Assembly (NCBI GenBank): GCA_050084515.1
Contig: CM114275.1
Location: 248,001 to 312,000 of the forward strand
From: Blasia pusilla
Taxonomy: Eukaryota > Marchantiophyta > Marchantiopsida > Blasiales
Direction of reading: 5' to 3'
DNA length: 64,000 bases
Below are positions 1-12,800 of this stretch, one piece after another (positions within the stretch are counted from its first letter, which is position 1; each line of letters starts with the position of its first letter). The notes under the pieces are model-generated. The model had not been told where the DNA came from and did not search any database. It worked only from the letters and a program-made list of their open reading frames with translations. The position numbers and the translations under genes were made by a program.

Positions 1-300
1 TGGCAAACCACAAATGATGAAGAAACAGATTCCACCAGTTTGGATAGTTGCGAAAGTAGTGCATAGACCGTGTACTAAGACATGTTTTTTTATATTCAAT
101 GTGGGCTCACTCTCACTGATTTTGCCTCAATATCAGGTTGCTCGAATATGTCCATATGTAGTGACTACGTTCCAAGTTGGCCAATCGATTGTATAAAGGT
201 GGGGAATATCTGCAACCTCGCGCATTTTTGTTACCACCCTATAAGTTTGTAAACATTTTTTTTTATGGTTGATAGCGAAGTTTGGTATCTTTAGGGTTTC

Positions 301-3300
301 ATGGATGTCTCACCTAGCCCTCCCTACTGGGGGAAAAATGCTCATCATCATGCACCCATAGGCAATCCTCCACACCGCTTTGGACCTAGAACAAGGAGGT
401 TACCATTACAACATCCAGAACGGATCAGAGCTCGTGATTCCAAACTTTGGGATAAGGAGAAAGTCTTAGTGGGACACTCTAGAAGTGACCGGATGAGATG
501 TTCTTGTGTAGCTTGCAATGGATCTCGCACACTCGCCTTATGGAATGTTTTCACTCACCTTCAAAAACATGGAAGTTATCCTGAAAAAAGAGTTTATGGA
601 GTTCTAGGTGATGAGGACTCCTCTGATGAAGAGTGGAGGTCTGCATCAAACATTGCCAGTGCGGCTAGACATGCACAATTTTTGGGACAAGAAATGGGCA
701 ACCTCGATGCTCGAGATGCGGGTGAGTCAGGTACCACACCCGAGGAGTTTGCAGAGAAAAACCGTGATGATGGGGTTGATGCTAAAGGTGATAGTGTTGA
801 TCATGGGATTGATGTGCAACGAATGGTCAGTGACATCTTCCAAGATTGTGATGCATTCTATGATGATGTTGAGAGCATGGAAGACATCACTGATGCAGCC
901 AAAGAGGTTGGAGAGGACGCAAACGATATTGGGCAAGAAGAGGACGAGCAGGGATGGATATTTTGGTCACATGAAATTGTTGCTGATGCATGCAGGCCTT
1001 TGTTCCATGGCTCTAAGTGTACAAAGTTGGCCTTTGTAGTGATGTTGATGAACATCTGTGGGAATCATGGTGTCCCAACTATGTTTGTTTCAAGGTTACT
1101 TGCATTCTTGAAGACAATAGTCTTTCCTATTGGGAACACGACTCCTGGCAATAAGTACAAGGCAACTAAATTATTGTCAAGTCTTGGATTGAATTACAAT
1201 TCCATTCATACTTGCCCTGATGGCTATGTGCTCTTCAGAGGAGAGCATGCAAATCGATCAAGTTGCCCAGTATGTGGACAACAAAGGTATAGGAATGTGG
1301 GCAAGTCCATGCAGCCTACAAAGGTACTTCGACATTTTGAAATCATTCCTAGATTGAAACGGATGTACAGGAGCCCAAATATTTCAAAGTTGATGACTTG
1401 GACAGCCAAGAACAAGAGTATTGATGGCCTGTAGTGGCACATCGGAGATTCAGAACATTGGAGATTCATCAACCGGAGATGGTGAGAGTTTGCAAGAGAG
1501 ACAAGGAACGTGAGACTTGGCCTCTCAACTGATGGAGTCAATCCATTCCGAGACAAGAACAATGTATATTCTTGTTGGCTTGTAACCATGCTGAATTACA
1601 ACCTCCCTCCGTGGTTGACTACTAAGAAGTTTTTGTCATATTGGTTTTGCTTATCCCGAGACCACAATATGCTCTTTCTAGGAATATAGATGTTTGGATA
1701 GCTCCTTTTATGGATGAGTTGAAGCGCTTGTGGTATGAAGGCATTTGGATCCATGATGTGGTGCAACGGGTTGGGAGACCAAATCCATTTAGGCTAAAAG
1801 CCCAATTGGTTTTGACTTTGGGAGATTATCCAACCCACGACATGATTTCCGGTCAAGCAACAAAGGGGTATTTGGCTTGTATAGCATGTGGCCCCAATTT
1901 CATTGGTGAGCATTCCAGACCTTTGAGGAGCATGAGATACACTGGACATCGACGTTTCCTCCCACTTGATCATCCTTACAGACATAGGGCGTCACAGATA
2001 GTTCAATTCAACAATGCCCGAGAGCTTCATGGTCCACCTCCTCAAGTCACTAAAGAGCAGATTCTGGATTGGGGACACCAAAAGACCATGTACGACATGG
2101 AAAGAGGCACAGGTGGGGGTTTAGAGGGGGGACCAGAATGCCAAGATACAGAAGCTCCAAATTCTCAACGGGATCCGGGACAGAGATATGGTGTGAAACG
2201 GCAGAGCATACTTGATGTAGAGTTGGACTACTGGCGAGTAATCTATGTCACCCATCCGCTCAAAGGCAACGTCTGTTATTTGCCACACCATATGCTTTCA
2301 AGAATTGAGGCTCGTTTATCATCCATTTGTACTCATGGTTGTCATATGTGGTGTAATAGGAGTTTGACCCTAGCAAACATAATCTAGACGTAATGCATAT
2401 TGAGAAAAATGTATGCGAGAGCCTATTGGGGTTCCTTTATGGGGAGAAGGACATTGCAATAGTGCGATTGGATCTCCAAGAGAGGAGAATACGTTCTCAA
2501 TTGTGGTTGAAAAATGATGAGAACATACCCAATGTGGTATTGAAATACCAGGCACCTTATGTTTGCACAGACACACAGTGGAAAACATTTCTTTTGAGGC
2601 TAGCATCTTTGAGAGTTCCGACGGGCTATGCAGGTGCCTTCAAAAAGCATGTAAAAAACAAGAAACTTGGTAGTATGAAGACACACGATTATCATGTGCT
2701 TATGCAACAGATTTTTCATGTATGCTTAAGGGGATTGATGCAAAAGCTGTTTCATAATGCAATCATGCGATTGTGCAAGGTGTTTGGTCGTATATGTGTG
2801 AAGGTCTTTGATCCAGCAAGCTTTCCCAAGCTCAAAGATGATGTGGCAGAATTATTGTGCGATTTGGAGATCCATTTTCCTCCTGCCTTCTTTGATGTCA
2901 TGACTCATCTTGTTATCCATGTTGTGGAAGAGCTTGGACAGTACAGGCCTGTTTATACGAGGTGGATGTTCCCTTTGGAGCATTTTATGGAAGTCTTGAA
3001 AGACCACGTCTTGACAAGATACAAGCCTGAGGCCAGCATGGCAATGGGTTACATTTCACACGAGACCTTGGGATATTTGACAGAGTATATGGCGGGGTTT
3101 GAACATGTGAAAGCTAGGATATGGCAAGCGGAGGAAGATGAGGGAGCAGTAGGTGAAGTTCTTCAAGGCAGAGGTTCCCCATTGCAATTTCCGAGGCATA
3201 TTTGGCAGATGGCTCATGAATATGTGTTGCAAAACACTAGTATGATGCAACCATGGTGGAGGTAAGTAAAGGGTTAAATGACTCAAGCCTATGTGTTGTT

Positions 3301-4147
3301 GCATTTATTTGGCTTCCTTGTTTTATTTTATGTCGTCACTCACCCGATACCGGTCGGCTAATAATGGCATGACCTCTACAGGAAATATAATATGGAGAAA
3401 AATGCACATATTTGGGGTGGTGTGGAGGGTTTTCCACCATTCACAGAATTGATTCGATTGGCAATCCGGGAGCATTCAGTACTACACCCAATTATGGACC
3501 GGGATGTCTATCTTTTGTCTACTCTACCTCGAATGTCTGTCTTAGCTTACAAGAGAATGCAAGCCTATGGAAACCACTTCCGTGTGGTAGATCAAAGTGA
3601 CGATCATTTTGTCACATATGATTCAAGGTTGATATCTGTATTCGAGCAAATGAGCAATCACGAAGATAGAGGATGGATGCAAATGGGATACATAGGAGAG
3701 CTAACTGACATATGGAAATTGGACTATGGGAACACATCCAATCCTATCATTCTCATGAAAGGGACTTGGGTGCGACCAGATTGGCGTGAGGCTAGGGCTA
3801 TAATGAAGCGTGATAGTGATGAATTCTTACTAGCAAACTTCAGGCAAATGCAACTTGAATGGTTTGAACCTTTTGTATTCCCTAGTCAAGTTGAACAGGC
3901 TTTCTTCCTCGACGTGGAGGAATCGCCTAGATGGCGAGTAGTGTGCCATAAGCAGGCGAGGAATCGTAGGGTATCAAGTAATACTTTGGTGTTCAATTTA
4001 GATGGCCACGGGGCTTTTGAAGCTCCCAATAGAATGGTTCAACCTGTCACATCTGTCGGAAGTCAATATGTACCATTGATGAGGATAGAAAGATGGAAAG
4101 GCAACATTGAGATTGCAGAGGGACTTAATGATGCCATGGGTTCTTAA
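301..4147 (+). pseudogene. CACTA transposase (tnp2 family), broken
   Basis: The order of domains is that of plant En/Spm transposases, which cut and paste elements bearing CACTA ends. Around residues 60-90 of the first segment (301-1434) is a transposase-associated zinc-type motif (CSCVACN followed by FTHLQKHG). The start of the tnp2 core follows, including TCPDGYVLF and CPVCGQQRYRNV. The segment at 1641-2387 continues tnp2 with KGYLACIAC and YTGHRRFLPLDHP. The segment at 2393-3265 has MHIEKNVCESLLG and a DUF4218 region (DYHVLMQQ, FPPAFFDVMTHL, YTRWMFPLEHFM). The segment at 3392-4147 has a DUF4216-like region (GELTDIWKLDYG, WVRPDWREA, EQAFFLDVEE). Damage: TAG at 1432-1434, TGA near 1486, a frameshift near 1632 and another near 2340-2370. 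The break at 3265 is not damage: a GTAAGT...CTACAG intron (3262-3381) restores the frame as WWR-KYNMEK. Family assignment is strong; loss of function is inferred from the breaks. Confidence 0.9.
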
Positions 4148-4211
4148 AGAAATGTTTGTGTGGTGTGTTTTGTCATTGGGCATGGGACATGCAGGTTGTT
4201 TTTTTTTTAAG

Positions 4212-4329
4212 GTATTTGATGGAAAATGTGAATGAAATGTGTGACCCTGTTGAGGCCCGCGCGGCTTATGTGAAAAGACGCCTTAAGGAATTGGTGGAAG
4301 AACTCAAACAGAGAGGCGTTCAATTGTAA
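4212..4329 (+). CDS. Possible last exon of the CACTA transposase
   Basis: After a pyrimidine-rich tract ending in AAG at 4211 there is an open stretch of 38 codons to TAA at 4327-4329. It is rich in K, R, E and L (for example KRRLKELVEELKQRG) and looks like an amphipathic helix. Charged helical tails occur on some CACTA transposases. The matching donor after 4100 was not pinned down, so this may be chance. Confidence 0.3.
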
Positions 4330-5506
4330 GCTTTGACATATTGAGCACTCAGGTTTGGGCCTTTATGAATGAATCATAAGCATTATGCATAATTCATGTT
4401 CTTGAAAAAATTATCCTCATGTGCAGCGCGGAGGCTTGTTCTAAGCAAGTACGTGCCCCATGACCTGCAAAGAGGGAGCCTCTCCATCTTGGACCGAAGC
4501 GGAGGAGCTCTCGATTGCTTGGAAAGGTATTAGCAGCGATGGCAGAATCTACTGATGACATTGATGCTTAGACTGGAGTGAAGAATCTCCCACTTGTGAT
4601 CCAAAGTTTGTTGCAGACTTTGGTGAAGAGGATCAATCAAGCTCGGATGAGCTTTCGACTGCTAAGGAGCCCTGTCCATCAACTATTGGGGGAAAGAAGA
4701 AGCAGGTAATTTTTCGGATCAATTATACAAGATGCGTGTATACATTTGTGTTTCAAGGTTAGTGGCATTTGAAAGAAATTGTCTCTAATTGGTGGGTTGC
4801 ATTGCATTGGCAGAAAGGGACAGTTGGGGGGCAAGCTACTTGGGCAAGGGATGTTGCACCCGGGCGTGTACCTGAAAGTTGTATTCCTCTCAAACAGCAA
4901 GTGGGTGTACAATATAGTGAAGAGAGACAGGCAAGCATGTCTCAAGGCGGTAGAGATGGACCCTATGCACAGAACTCCAAGCCAAGTTCGTTATACGGTG
5001 GATATTGTCCAACGGGGCAAGGATGGAATAGTACGAATCTATCGATTTGCAATCTCAAATTTCTCTTTCATTATACGTCATAGGATGGTGGGAAGGTTGT
5101 GTGATGTGTCTGTACTACATTGACATATATGTCATGTGTAGACTCTATGCAGGGTGGATTCTCCAACTACACCGAGGGACCCTATCATGCGGTGCCAAAT
5201 AGTTAAGATTGGTTTGGAAGTAGCCAATACCTTTATGAACTCAATAATAGCGCTCTAGAAATGTATGGACAACCTCAATGGTTGGGGCTAGGACCCACTC
5301 AAGGAGTGCAAATGACAAAGGCTACAGGTAATAGCAAGTCACATATATATAGAGAAGTATCATCCCTATTTGGAGAATTTCTTCCTCGTGTTTTCACTAA
5401 TTAGTAAGTGACCTGACATCGATGCATAGAGTCTGTTTGTAGGCATAAAGACTTGCTTAGTGGGCTGCAGTCTTGACTAAAGATATTCACGTGTGTAGCA
5501 AACTAT

Positions 5507-6076
5507 ACGACTCTAGGCTTGCGACGGGCAAGCGTAGGGACAACATACACACCAAACTCAGTGAGTAAGAGTAGTGTGCAAGGCGAGGGGGTGAAAGTCG
5601 GAAAAGTGGGTGTGAACAACTCTGGTTGGATCACCACAACTTCAAAAGGAAAGAATAGGTGGCATGCAGATTTTAGAGTTGAGGTGTTGCGATGGCTTGA
5701 CATCTCCATTGTGAATTTTTCAGACCAACACTCAAGGGATTGAAATTCGGTGTTGAGTGATATTTCTTCTAGATGGGATTATGTTGGAAAAAATGGCAAT
5801 GGAGTGGATGTTCCATGTTTGGAGGAATATGCACAACGAATACTCAAGACGGAGAGATTAAGATTGCGTCAGACATGGAAAGAATCTGGAGGAGGCAAGA
5901 AAGTGGGCCCACCACCATATGTAGATCCCAACCAATGGGGGAGATTACTTACGCACTTCATGAGCGAGAGTGCAAAGACAAAGAGTGAGCAGATGTCCAA
6001 AGCACGGGGAGCAGTGACCAATCCAAACCGTGCAAGAAGAAAAGGGAATGCACCCATTGTAGAACGCCTGGTATGA
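5507..6076 (+). pseudogene. TnpA-like (Transposase_24 / Ptta-En-Spm type) gene of the CACTA element, N-terminal part
   Basis: One reading frame runs from about 5507 to 6076 and is interrupted only by TGA at 5741-5743. It starts with a basic, glycine- and serine-rich stretch (TTSKGKNRWHADFRVEVL). It continues with a region that has the spacing of the plant Transposase_24 domain: a tryptophan-bearing segment (SSRWDYVG), KTERLRLRQTWKE, then DPNQWGRLLTHFMSESAKTK and a basic NPNRARRKGN tail. Proteins of this family bind the subterminal repeats of CACTA elements and assist the transposase. The position downstream of the tnp2 gene on the same strand fits. Whether the TGA is a real lesion or lies in an intron is not decided; no good donor/acceptor pair around it was found. 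Confidence 0.65.
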
Positions 6077-6386
6077 ATAATATTGAAGGAGCCATCTTTA
6101 ATTTCTATTACCACCATGCATATAGTTTGGAAATTGGTATTTGGTAGAGTGAACTTGGTCGGTGTAACATGTGTTGTAGAGAAAAGAGAAGGGGCAAACC
6201 CCTACTAAGACGCAGGTGCATGAGGAGGCAAAGAACCAAAGGAGTTATGGTACAAGTACAGTGTCAAAGCAGGTATGAGTATCTGGTTGCTTTAGAGTAG
6301 AGGTGAATCTTGTGTATTTCTAATACATGCCTGTTGATATAGACTGAGATCCTGGTCTTGTATTTCAAGCGCCAGGAACATCTGAG

Positions 6387-7311
6387 TTGACAGAGATCTC
6401 TACCCGATTAAAGTCTATGGAGGAGTTATTGCCCGAGTCTGTGACTTACATAATTGATCGCATGGATGCATTCTCCAACAGCATGGACGTGCTAGAGGCA
6501 AGCATAAAGACTGTTGTTGCTAATCAACAAGAGAACTTCACAAAGTTGATGGAATTGATTTCCATGAGCTTGAGAAGGGACTATGAGGACATAAGGGGTT
6601 CCAAGGAGAGATCAGAAAATCCAAGAGTTGAATCCTCTCCTCATGGAATTAGTGATCGAGACCTTGCTCCTAGTGGAGCACTTGCCTCTGTGCCGTTGAG
6701 TGTATCCTCTCCTCACCCAATCAGCGGACCACCTTCAAGGGAGAGTGCACCCTCTCCGGAGCTGGTCACTATTGTGCCTTCGCCTCCAGTTCTTCCACAG
6801 GTTGCCAAGGGTGTTCATACAGTAAGAGGACTAGATACAGATGTTGACATTGCACCAACTGGTCCAAAGAAAAAGGGAGGCACAAGAGAGGTTAAAGCTA
6901 CTGTGTTTGCGGGTGACCGTTCGAGTTCAGGTATGTGAGTTTAGAGTGATGTTGTGCATTTTACTTTGAAGTTGCTGAAAATCATGATCTATTTGAAAGG
7001 GTAGTGAGACGTTCTTGTTGATTGTGATTGTAGAGACCACAGATGAGGCCCCATTCATTGTAGGCAAACGCCAAGTAAGGACATTGCGGAGATGCAATTT
7101 GGAGGCCACAGTATCTTCAGAGGAGAATGAGGATAGTGTAGGGATGTTGGGGAGTGGTGAACCCATGGAGTTGGATCAGTTGGATCTTCTGCAAAAGCCA
7201 ATGGTGGTGAGAAGAGCAACACTCAGGAAGAGGACCCGAGAGGCTACCAAGCTGGTGTTGAAATTTGTTGTGCCTCCGTTGCAGCAATTGATATCAGAAG
7301 AAGCAACATGA
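6387..7311 (+). CDS. TnpA-like gene of the CACTA element, C-terminal exons
   Basis: Two exons join cleanly in phase: about 6387-6930 with donor GTATGT at 6931, and 7034-7311 with acceptor TTGTAG. The joined reading is SSETTDEA. The first exon is helical (LKSMEELLPESVTYIID, with DRMDAFSNSMDVLEAS) and then proline/serine-rich (SSPHPISGPPSRES). The second is acidic (SSEENEDSV) and ends with a basic helix (RRATLRKRTREATKL). There is no catalytic motif, which is expected for the DNA-binding partner rather than the transposase. Its link to the 5507-6076 segment is by order and strand only. Confidence 0.5.
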
Positions 7312-7559
7312 TGGATGTTCTACTTTCCATGGACGTGATAAGAGGACCATTTGAGAGAGGCTACAAGAAGAAATATGGTGTTGCCATTTCCAAAATTTGT
7401 TGTGCCTCCGTTGCGAGATGCCATTGATAGTGTAGATTGATATCATCTTGTTATGCCTTCTTAGAAATAGGGGCCCCTTTGTGTATAGAATTTTGTAGGT
7501 TAACTTTTCTACTTGTAGAGGAATGATGTTTGGATGTTCTACTTTCCATGGACGTGATA
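7261..7559 (+). repeat. Paired direct repeats in the 3' region of the CACTA element
   Basis: A perfect 22-bp sequence beginning AAATTTGTTGTGCC occurs at 7261-7282 and 7393-7414. A perfect 29-bp sequence beginning TGGATGTTCTACTTTCC occurs at 7312-7340 and 7531-7559. The order of the two units is the same in both copies, but the spacing differs. This indicates a duplication of the gene end with later insertion or deletion. Confidence 0.85.
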
Positions 7560-8039
7560 TTCTAGATGGGCATTCTTCCATTGATGACCATATTTCACTA
7601 TAATTCACTAGGCATTCTTCTGACGTAAGAAAATATTCCATTTCAGGGTGTATGGATACATTTTGTAGCTTTGGACTTATGGCCACAATTGGATGTAAGA
7701 AACATTTGCTAGTTATATCTTTCAATAGATAAGGATCTTTTACTATGAAAAATTGATCAGATTCTACAAAATGGATGGGTTGGTACATAAGTAATGTGCT
7801 TGTATGCTTTCACACGATGCTGGTAGCATTAGGACTGTACAACAGATACATAATTGCATCTCCATTGCATGGATGTAAGAGAAGTAGTGATAGATGTAGG
7901 GAGGATAGGTAGGAAGGAGTAATTCATATTCATGGATACAAAATGGACTAAAATGCGGATTTCATGTACACATTTCTGTCAGCAATAAAGCAATTTGTTA
8001 TGCATAAATGGTATAGTTATTGGATATTGTCAATGAATA

Positions 8040-8262
8040 GGATTGTAAATGACATGGACAAGTCATTTTAATGACTTAGTTGTTCTCTTATGATGCATGA
8101 AGTCATTATTTATTACTCTGAGTAGTCACAATTAATGACTCGCCTAGTCATTATTAATGACTCGTCTAGTAATTCTTAATGAAGCGTCTACTCAATCCTT
8201 ATGACTCCTCCAGTCATTCTTTATTACTTATCTAGTCATTCTTTATGACTCGTATAGTCGTG
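8040..8262 (+). repeat. Array of short AGTCATT / GACTCGT motifs (possible CACTA subterminal repeats)
   Basis: Degenerate units built from ATGACTCGTCTAGTCATT recur about every 20-25 bases, at least seven times. Examples are TAGTCATTATTAATGACTCG, TAGTCATTCTTTATGACTCG and AGTCATTATTTATTACT. The unit is nearly self-complementary (AGTCAT/ATGACT). CACTA elements carry such short repeats just inside their ends as binding sites for the TnpA protein, so the position fits. A second weaker run of CGTGTGAC-type motifs follows at 8350-8440. Confidence 0.6.
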
Positions 8263-9420
8263 TGATTCTATGCACCGTGAGATATGTGAATTTTATATGG
8301 AGATACATAATTTAATGTGTAGAAATAAATGTGATGTTAGTAAAATTCGTATGACCTTAACCAGGGTTCGTGTGACCTAATTTGTGACACGTGTGACCAT
8401 AATCAAGGTTTGTGTGACTTAATTCGTGACATATTAGACTTAATTGATGATCCTACTTTCACTCTTTCCTACAAACTTTTTAGATCTGGGTTTCATTGAA
8501 TAAAAATTTTATAATTTCGCGTGTGCACATCCGTATGGACTTACCAAAATTGTATGACTTCATTTAATACCAATTTTCTAAACTCGTTTGTAATGAGATC
8601 CGGGGAGTTTTTTTCACGGGAATCGTGTTTCGTAGTCCGGATCGGTAAAACTGGATTGCCTTGATCTTGGCTACTAGTTTCAAATAAAAATTTTGATTTT
8701 AATAACTAGTAACCCCGGATTTCCCTGTCATTGTGTGAAGTTCTAATACCAACTTTCTAATGTGAACTAAACTAAAAAGATTTGCATACATCCAATTATT
8801 AATCATAGTATTTGTCCAAGGCACATCGCCCCTTTATTGCTTCCTTCATGGGTCCATGAACTCCACTTTCGTCCACCATTCCGCCGTTAAAAAGCATATT
8901 GGGATACTAACTAGTTTCCAACTTAGACTAGTTAATGTGCTCGAGTTGGTCCATGCAATTGTTACTCCTAAATACATCCCACAAGTTTACATGCCTCTAC
9001 TAATACCCATTTTTTTTTTCATCATTTGGACTATCCTAAGTGCTTAGTAATATTATTCCCCCACCCCTCTCATCGGCCACACTCTTATATAGATTATCGA
9101 CTAATAATTTAAATTGTCTTTTGTGAATTTTTTAATTTAAAATTAATGTAAAACTAGCATGTTGATTTTACAATGCGCGAGTGACAGCTTTTCCCCTTCA
9201 TTTAATCATCTTTCCTTAACCTCACGATTTCCTCCCAGTTATATGGATGACACACTAATTACAAGGGTTAATTATGTTTTAAAGATAATTTAAACCCTGC
9301 CCTGCTGAGCCTGATGATTATTATATGAAGAAAAAAGTCGATTGAATTATATTCTCCCGAGTCCCGTGGGAGTTCCCGTGCGTGAGCGTGTCGGGAACCT
9401 AATCCACATCATCGCTCCCA
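8263..9420. other. AT-rich intergenic stretch, no gene seen
   Basis: Apart from the CGTGTGAC-like motifs at 8350-8440 nothing is recognisable. The only open frame (63 codons from 8856) has no family signature. It may hold the promoter of the ATPase gene towards 9300-9420. Confidence 0.5.
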
Positions 9421-9621
9421 AGGTTTTTGAATGGCAGAGATACCGAAGCTATGGATGTGACTGTGTGAGGCAGAGAGATCAGGTGTCATTTCGAAACCTC
9501 GGGTCGGGGTTTTGACCGCTCATGCCGAGCTTGGCACGCGGCTGCAGGCATCCATTGAAGTTCTGCGGGATTGTTCGAGGAGCACAACAAGACCGCACAA
9601 CTGGCGCGGGATGGATTGATT

Positions 9622-9765
9622 GCGTCCAGAGTAGCCAACTGTTGTAGCGCAACGGATGTGGATTTGAATGCGTCGGGAGTAGCCAACTGTTATAGCGCAA
9701 CCGAAGTGGATTTGAGTGCGTCGGGAGTACCTAACAGTTGCAGCGCAACGGAAGTGGATTTGATT
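9622..9765 (+). repeat. 48-bp tandem repeat, three copies, in the leader of the ATPase gene
   Basis: Copies lie at 9622-9669, 9670-9717 and 9718-9765. Each is 16 codons, and together they are in frame with an upstream open reading frame running to 9852 (from a GTG-like position at 9571). The encoded unit resembles ASGVANCYSATEVDLS. The copies differ by a few substitutions and no indels. They end about 130 bases before the proposed ATG at 9895, so they sit in the 5' leader or promoter-proximal region. Confidence 0.9.
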
Positions 9766-9894
9766 GAGTGGCTAGAAGGCTTTGGTAGGCGGTTCAGAGC
9801 AATTCTGTGTAGCAAATTTCAAAGCGAGAAGTCACGTCGAAGGATTTGCTGACTTTTGAGGGAAGAGGATACTATCTGTCTATTGAGAGTCGTC

Positions 9895-12800
9895 ATGGCG
9901 ATGGCGATACAGCAGCTTGTTCTCGTAAGCGCGCCCGGCGTGAGGTGGAGATGGGATAGGAAGAATGAGACAGCTGTTAGCCAGGCCTCTAGTATCGGTG
10001 GTAAGTCGGCGGAGCGCCGGACTTGGATGCTTCGAGGGGAGCAGTTGATGAAGGGAACATATCGGTCCACTGCAGTGCCTGGAAGGCGGTGTAGACGAAC
10101 GTCGGCTTCACTGGGATTCACGGCAGATCCTCGTGTCGGGTGAGAGAATTTTCGTTTTGCAGCGTAGTTGGGAAAAGCGATACCAAGGAGGGGGTTTCTA
10201 AAGTCCTACCGGAAAGTACATAATTATGGCTATTCAGTATTTTCCATTCTGCAAAATACTCACTGGAAGTAACGTACACTCGCTGTGCTGTTTTGTTCGT
10301 CTTACATGGGATATTCCGGCAACAGAATCGAGAGAGCTGCCAATGGATTACTAAAAGATGCGGCTATGCTACTGGTTTATCAGGAGGTTTTTAGAAGCCC
10401 GCCAGCACAGGCGTTTCTGAAGGTTCTGCTGGCTTTACGAAGAGGGGATGGTTGGTCCAATGCTGTGGCTCTTCTTTCCTGCTTGTAAGAGGGTTTAATA
10501 TGATGTGATTATGGGTGACTGGCTTGGAATCTACAGACTTAGAACTTGGACTATGTCATAGTCATGTAGGTGTTACCCTCGAGATACCTTGACTATGCCA
10601 TCCATGATAATTCGAACTCAATTCACATAGGCTGGAGGTGAATCAATCACTGAGACAATAATTTAAAAAGCCGCTCGGTTGTTGATGTTGGCAGATGGAT
10701 TGAAACTGTTGGAGTCATACGGGGAATTTTTTAAGCTCATGGCTATTGGACGCTATCCCAGGTGTGCTATTAGCATTTCAAAATTGTCTCGAAGACTTTT
10801 ACTAGTAGGGGAGTCGAGTGACGCTCCAATTGCGGGCATACAATACAGTATACCATGTATGCTGGAGGGGTATGAACGTAATTGGAACATGAATCGCTTG
10901 TAGGTATTCTCCAAAATTAGACTCCATAAAATTGCCATGTCAGAACTGTTGTTGCGTTATGTCTGACAAAGGAACGCCAAGACAAGCTCACTGATTTAAC
11001 AATGTCAGAAAGGAAATGCACTTGTGTGTATGTGTTGTGATGTTGACTTGGGGCCCTTTCTTGATCTTCTGAACGCAGTTGGGAAGACTATTTATTAGAA
11101 GGCATCCTATCGGGTGAAAATAACCCTTTCGTTGAAGCATCAGCCAATGTCGGAAATCCAAGAAGTGCTTGGTCTGGAGGAGTCCCACCTTCTTTGCAGG
11201 CTGCTGCTGCTGCAGATCTGGATAGTTTGCAGCGTTTGAGTATTACGGAGTCAACCTTGAGTGGCTGGGTATATTTTTTGTCCTTGATCACATGTAGATT
11301 TGAGGACTTCCAAGCTTAGGGAGTGCTTTCTGAATGTTATAGGTTTGTCCGGTCTTCGTGTCTGAAAGTTATTCAGAAAATGCATTGATATGGGAAAGAG
11401 GGGATCACGTGAATTCTGTCGAGTTTTTGACAGTTTTCTGCTCAGGTAGCAGAGATGGTGGCGGATGTCAAACCTGAATGGAGGTCTGCTGCTGCATCAA
11501 ATTTCAGCTCTAGAACTGTGTTTAAATCTTTGGTGTCTTCCAATGAAGGAAGCAACACCTTTGGCTTCAATCTTTCCGGTATCTTGTCTATACTCTTTTT
11601 TTAAAAGAATTGTCAATCTTGACTGAATCAGTTCTGTTGCCTATGGAAATTCTACGTGATGTGGGAAACATATAAAATGAGTGTTAGTTAAGAGTGCACA
11701 GTAATTGGAAGGCAACTATAGCACACATGTGTCACGTGGGTACAGCAGAGTGTATCTATGTGTTTTTAGCCGTGATCTATGGTTTGAACTCTATGTGGGC
11801 CTCCATTGAGTGATTTTTTTGGTGACCACCCTGGAGTTTCTTATTTCCTGTATTTGTTTTTCAATCACTTTTAAAGGGTCTAGCTTTGTGATGTAGTTTG
11901 AAGATGTGTTTACTGACATGTTTCAACAATTTCCTCTGTGCTTATCAGAGGAACCCAGTTTGGAGAAGGATGGAACAGGTGCTGAAGGAGAAAGTTCTCC
12001 TGTGAAAGAAAACAATCTATCATCAGAAGAATCTGAGGGGATCAACTTTGCATCCAGTCGCTATGTCAAATCGATCCATAATTTTCTTGATAATGGTGAG
12101 GCATGTGAACTCTCTCAGCAGAAGTGTTACAGGCTCTTGATTTTAAGAAAATTTAAAGACATCTTCATTGGATTAGGTTCACTAGTTCTCAAAGCATATT
12201 GTACTTGTTTCTAATGTAGGATAAGAAGGCTTGGTGCCGTCATTTATTCTGGTAAACATGACCAGGGTGGATATGGAGTCCTGAATTTGAGTTGGCATTG
12301 TCTGGCAGACAGGGAGAAGTGGCGCAAGAAAATTGGAGGACTCTGGAGGTGGTCTGAAGCTGTACCCTTGTTGGAAAAATACTATGCTGACCACAGTGTA
12401 GGGCGGGTTTCGTCTACACAATGTGAGTGAAGTTAGTTAGACTCTCATTTCGCAGATACCATCGAGCAAGATCTTGGAGGAGTGTCGGATGTAGGCCAGC
12501 TTTTTTGGGGAGAATCTTCATGGGATTAACAATTTAGGGATGTCAATGCTGCCACCAGATAGTGACAAAAGAGGCCATTTATGTTACACCTATGGTGAAG
12601 TCTTTTGGTACCATAGAGTAGTGGAAGTAGTGAATATGAAAGAAAATTTGGGCCTTGGTCTTGAATTTGACTTTGTGATTTGCTACCAGTTTTGCAGTGG
12701 AAGGCGGGGAAGCTCATGTTAGACATGAAGTGGGTGGTGAAGACTTGCAGCGCCTGTGATCTTAGCCTTCATAGATCAAAGAAGGAAGTGTTACTAAAAA

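Larger units (their letters stand above)
1..8270 (+). mobile_element. Degenerate CACTA (En/Spm) DNA transposon, left end outside the window
   Basis: Two plus-strand genes typical of autonomous CACTA elements follow each other: a tnp2/TnpD-like transposase (301-4147) and a TnpA-like gene (about 5507-7311). Beyond them, at about 8040-8262, is an array of short AGTCATT/GACTCGT-type motifs that resembles CACTA subterminal repeats. I did not find a convincing CACTA...TAGTG pair with a 3-bp target duplication. The left end probably lies before position 1, and the right end is set only from the end of the repeat array. The transposase carries stops and frameshifts, so the copy cannot be autonomous. 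Confidence 0.8.
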
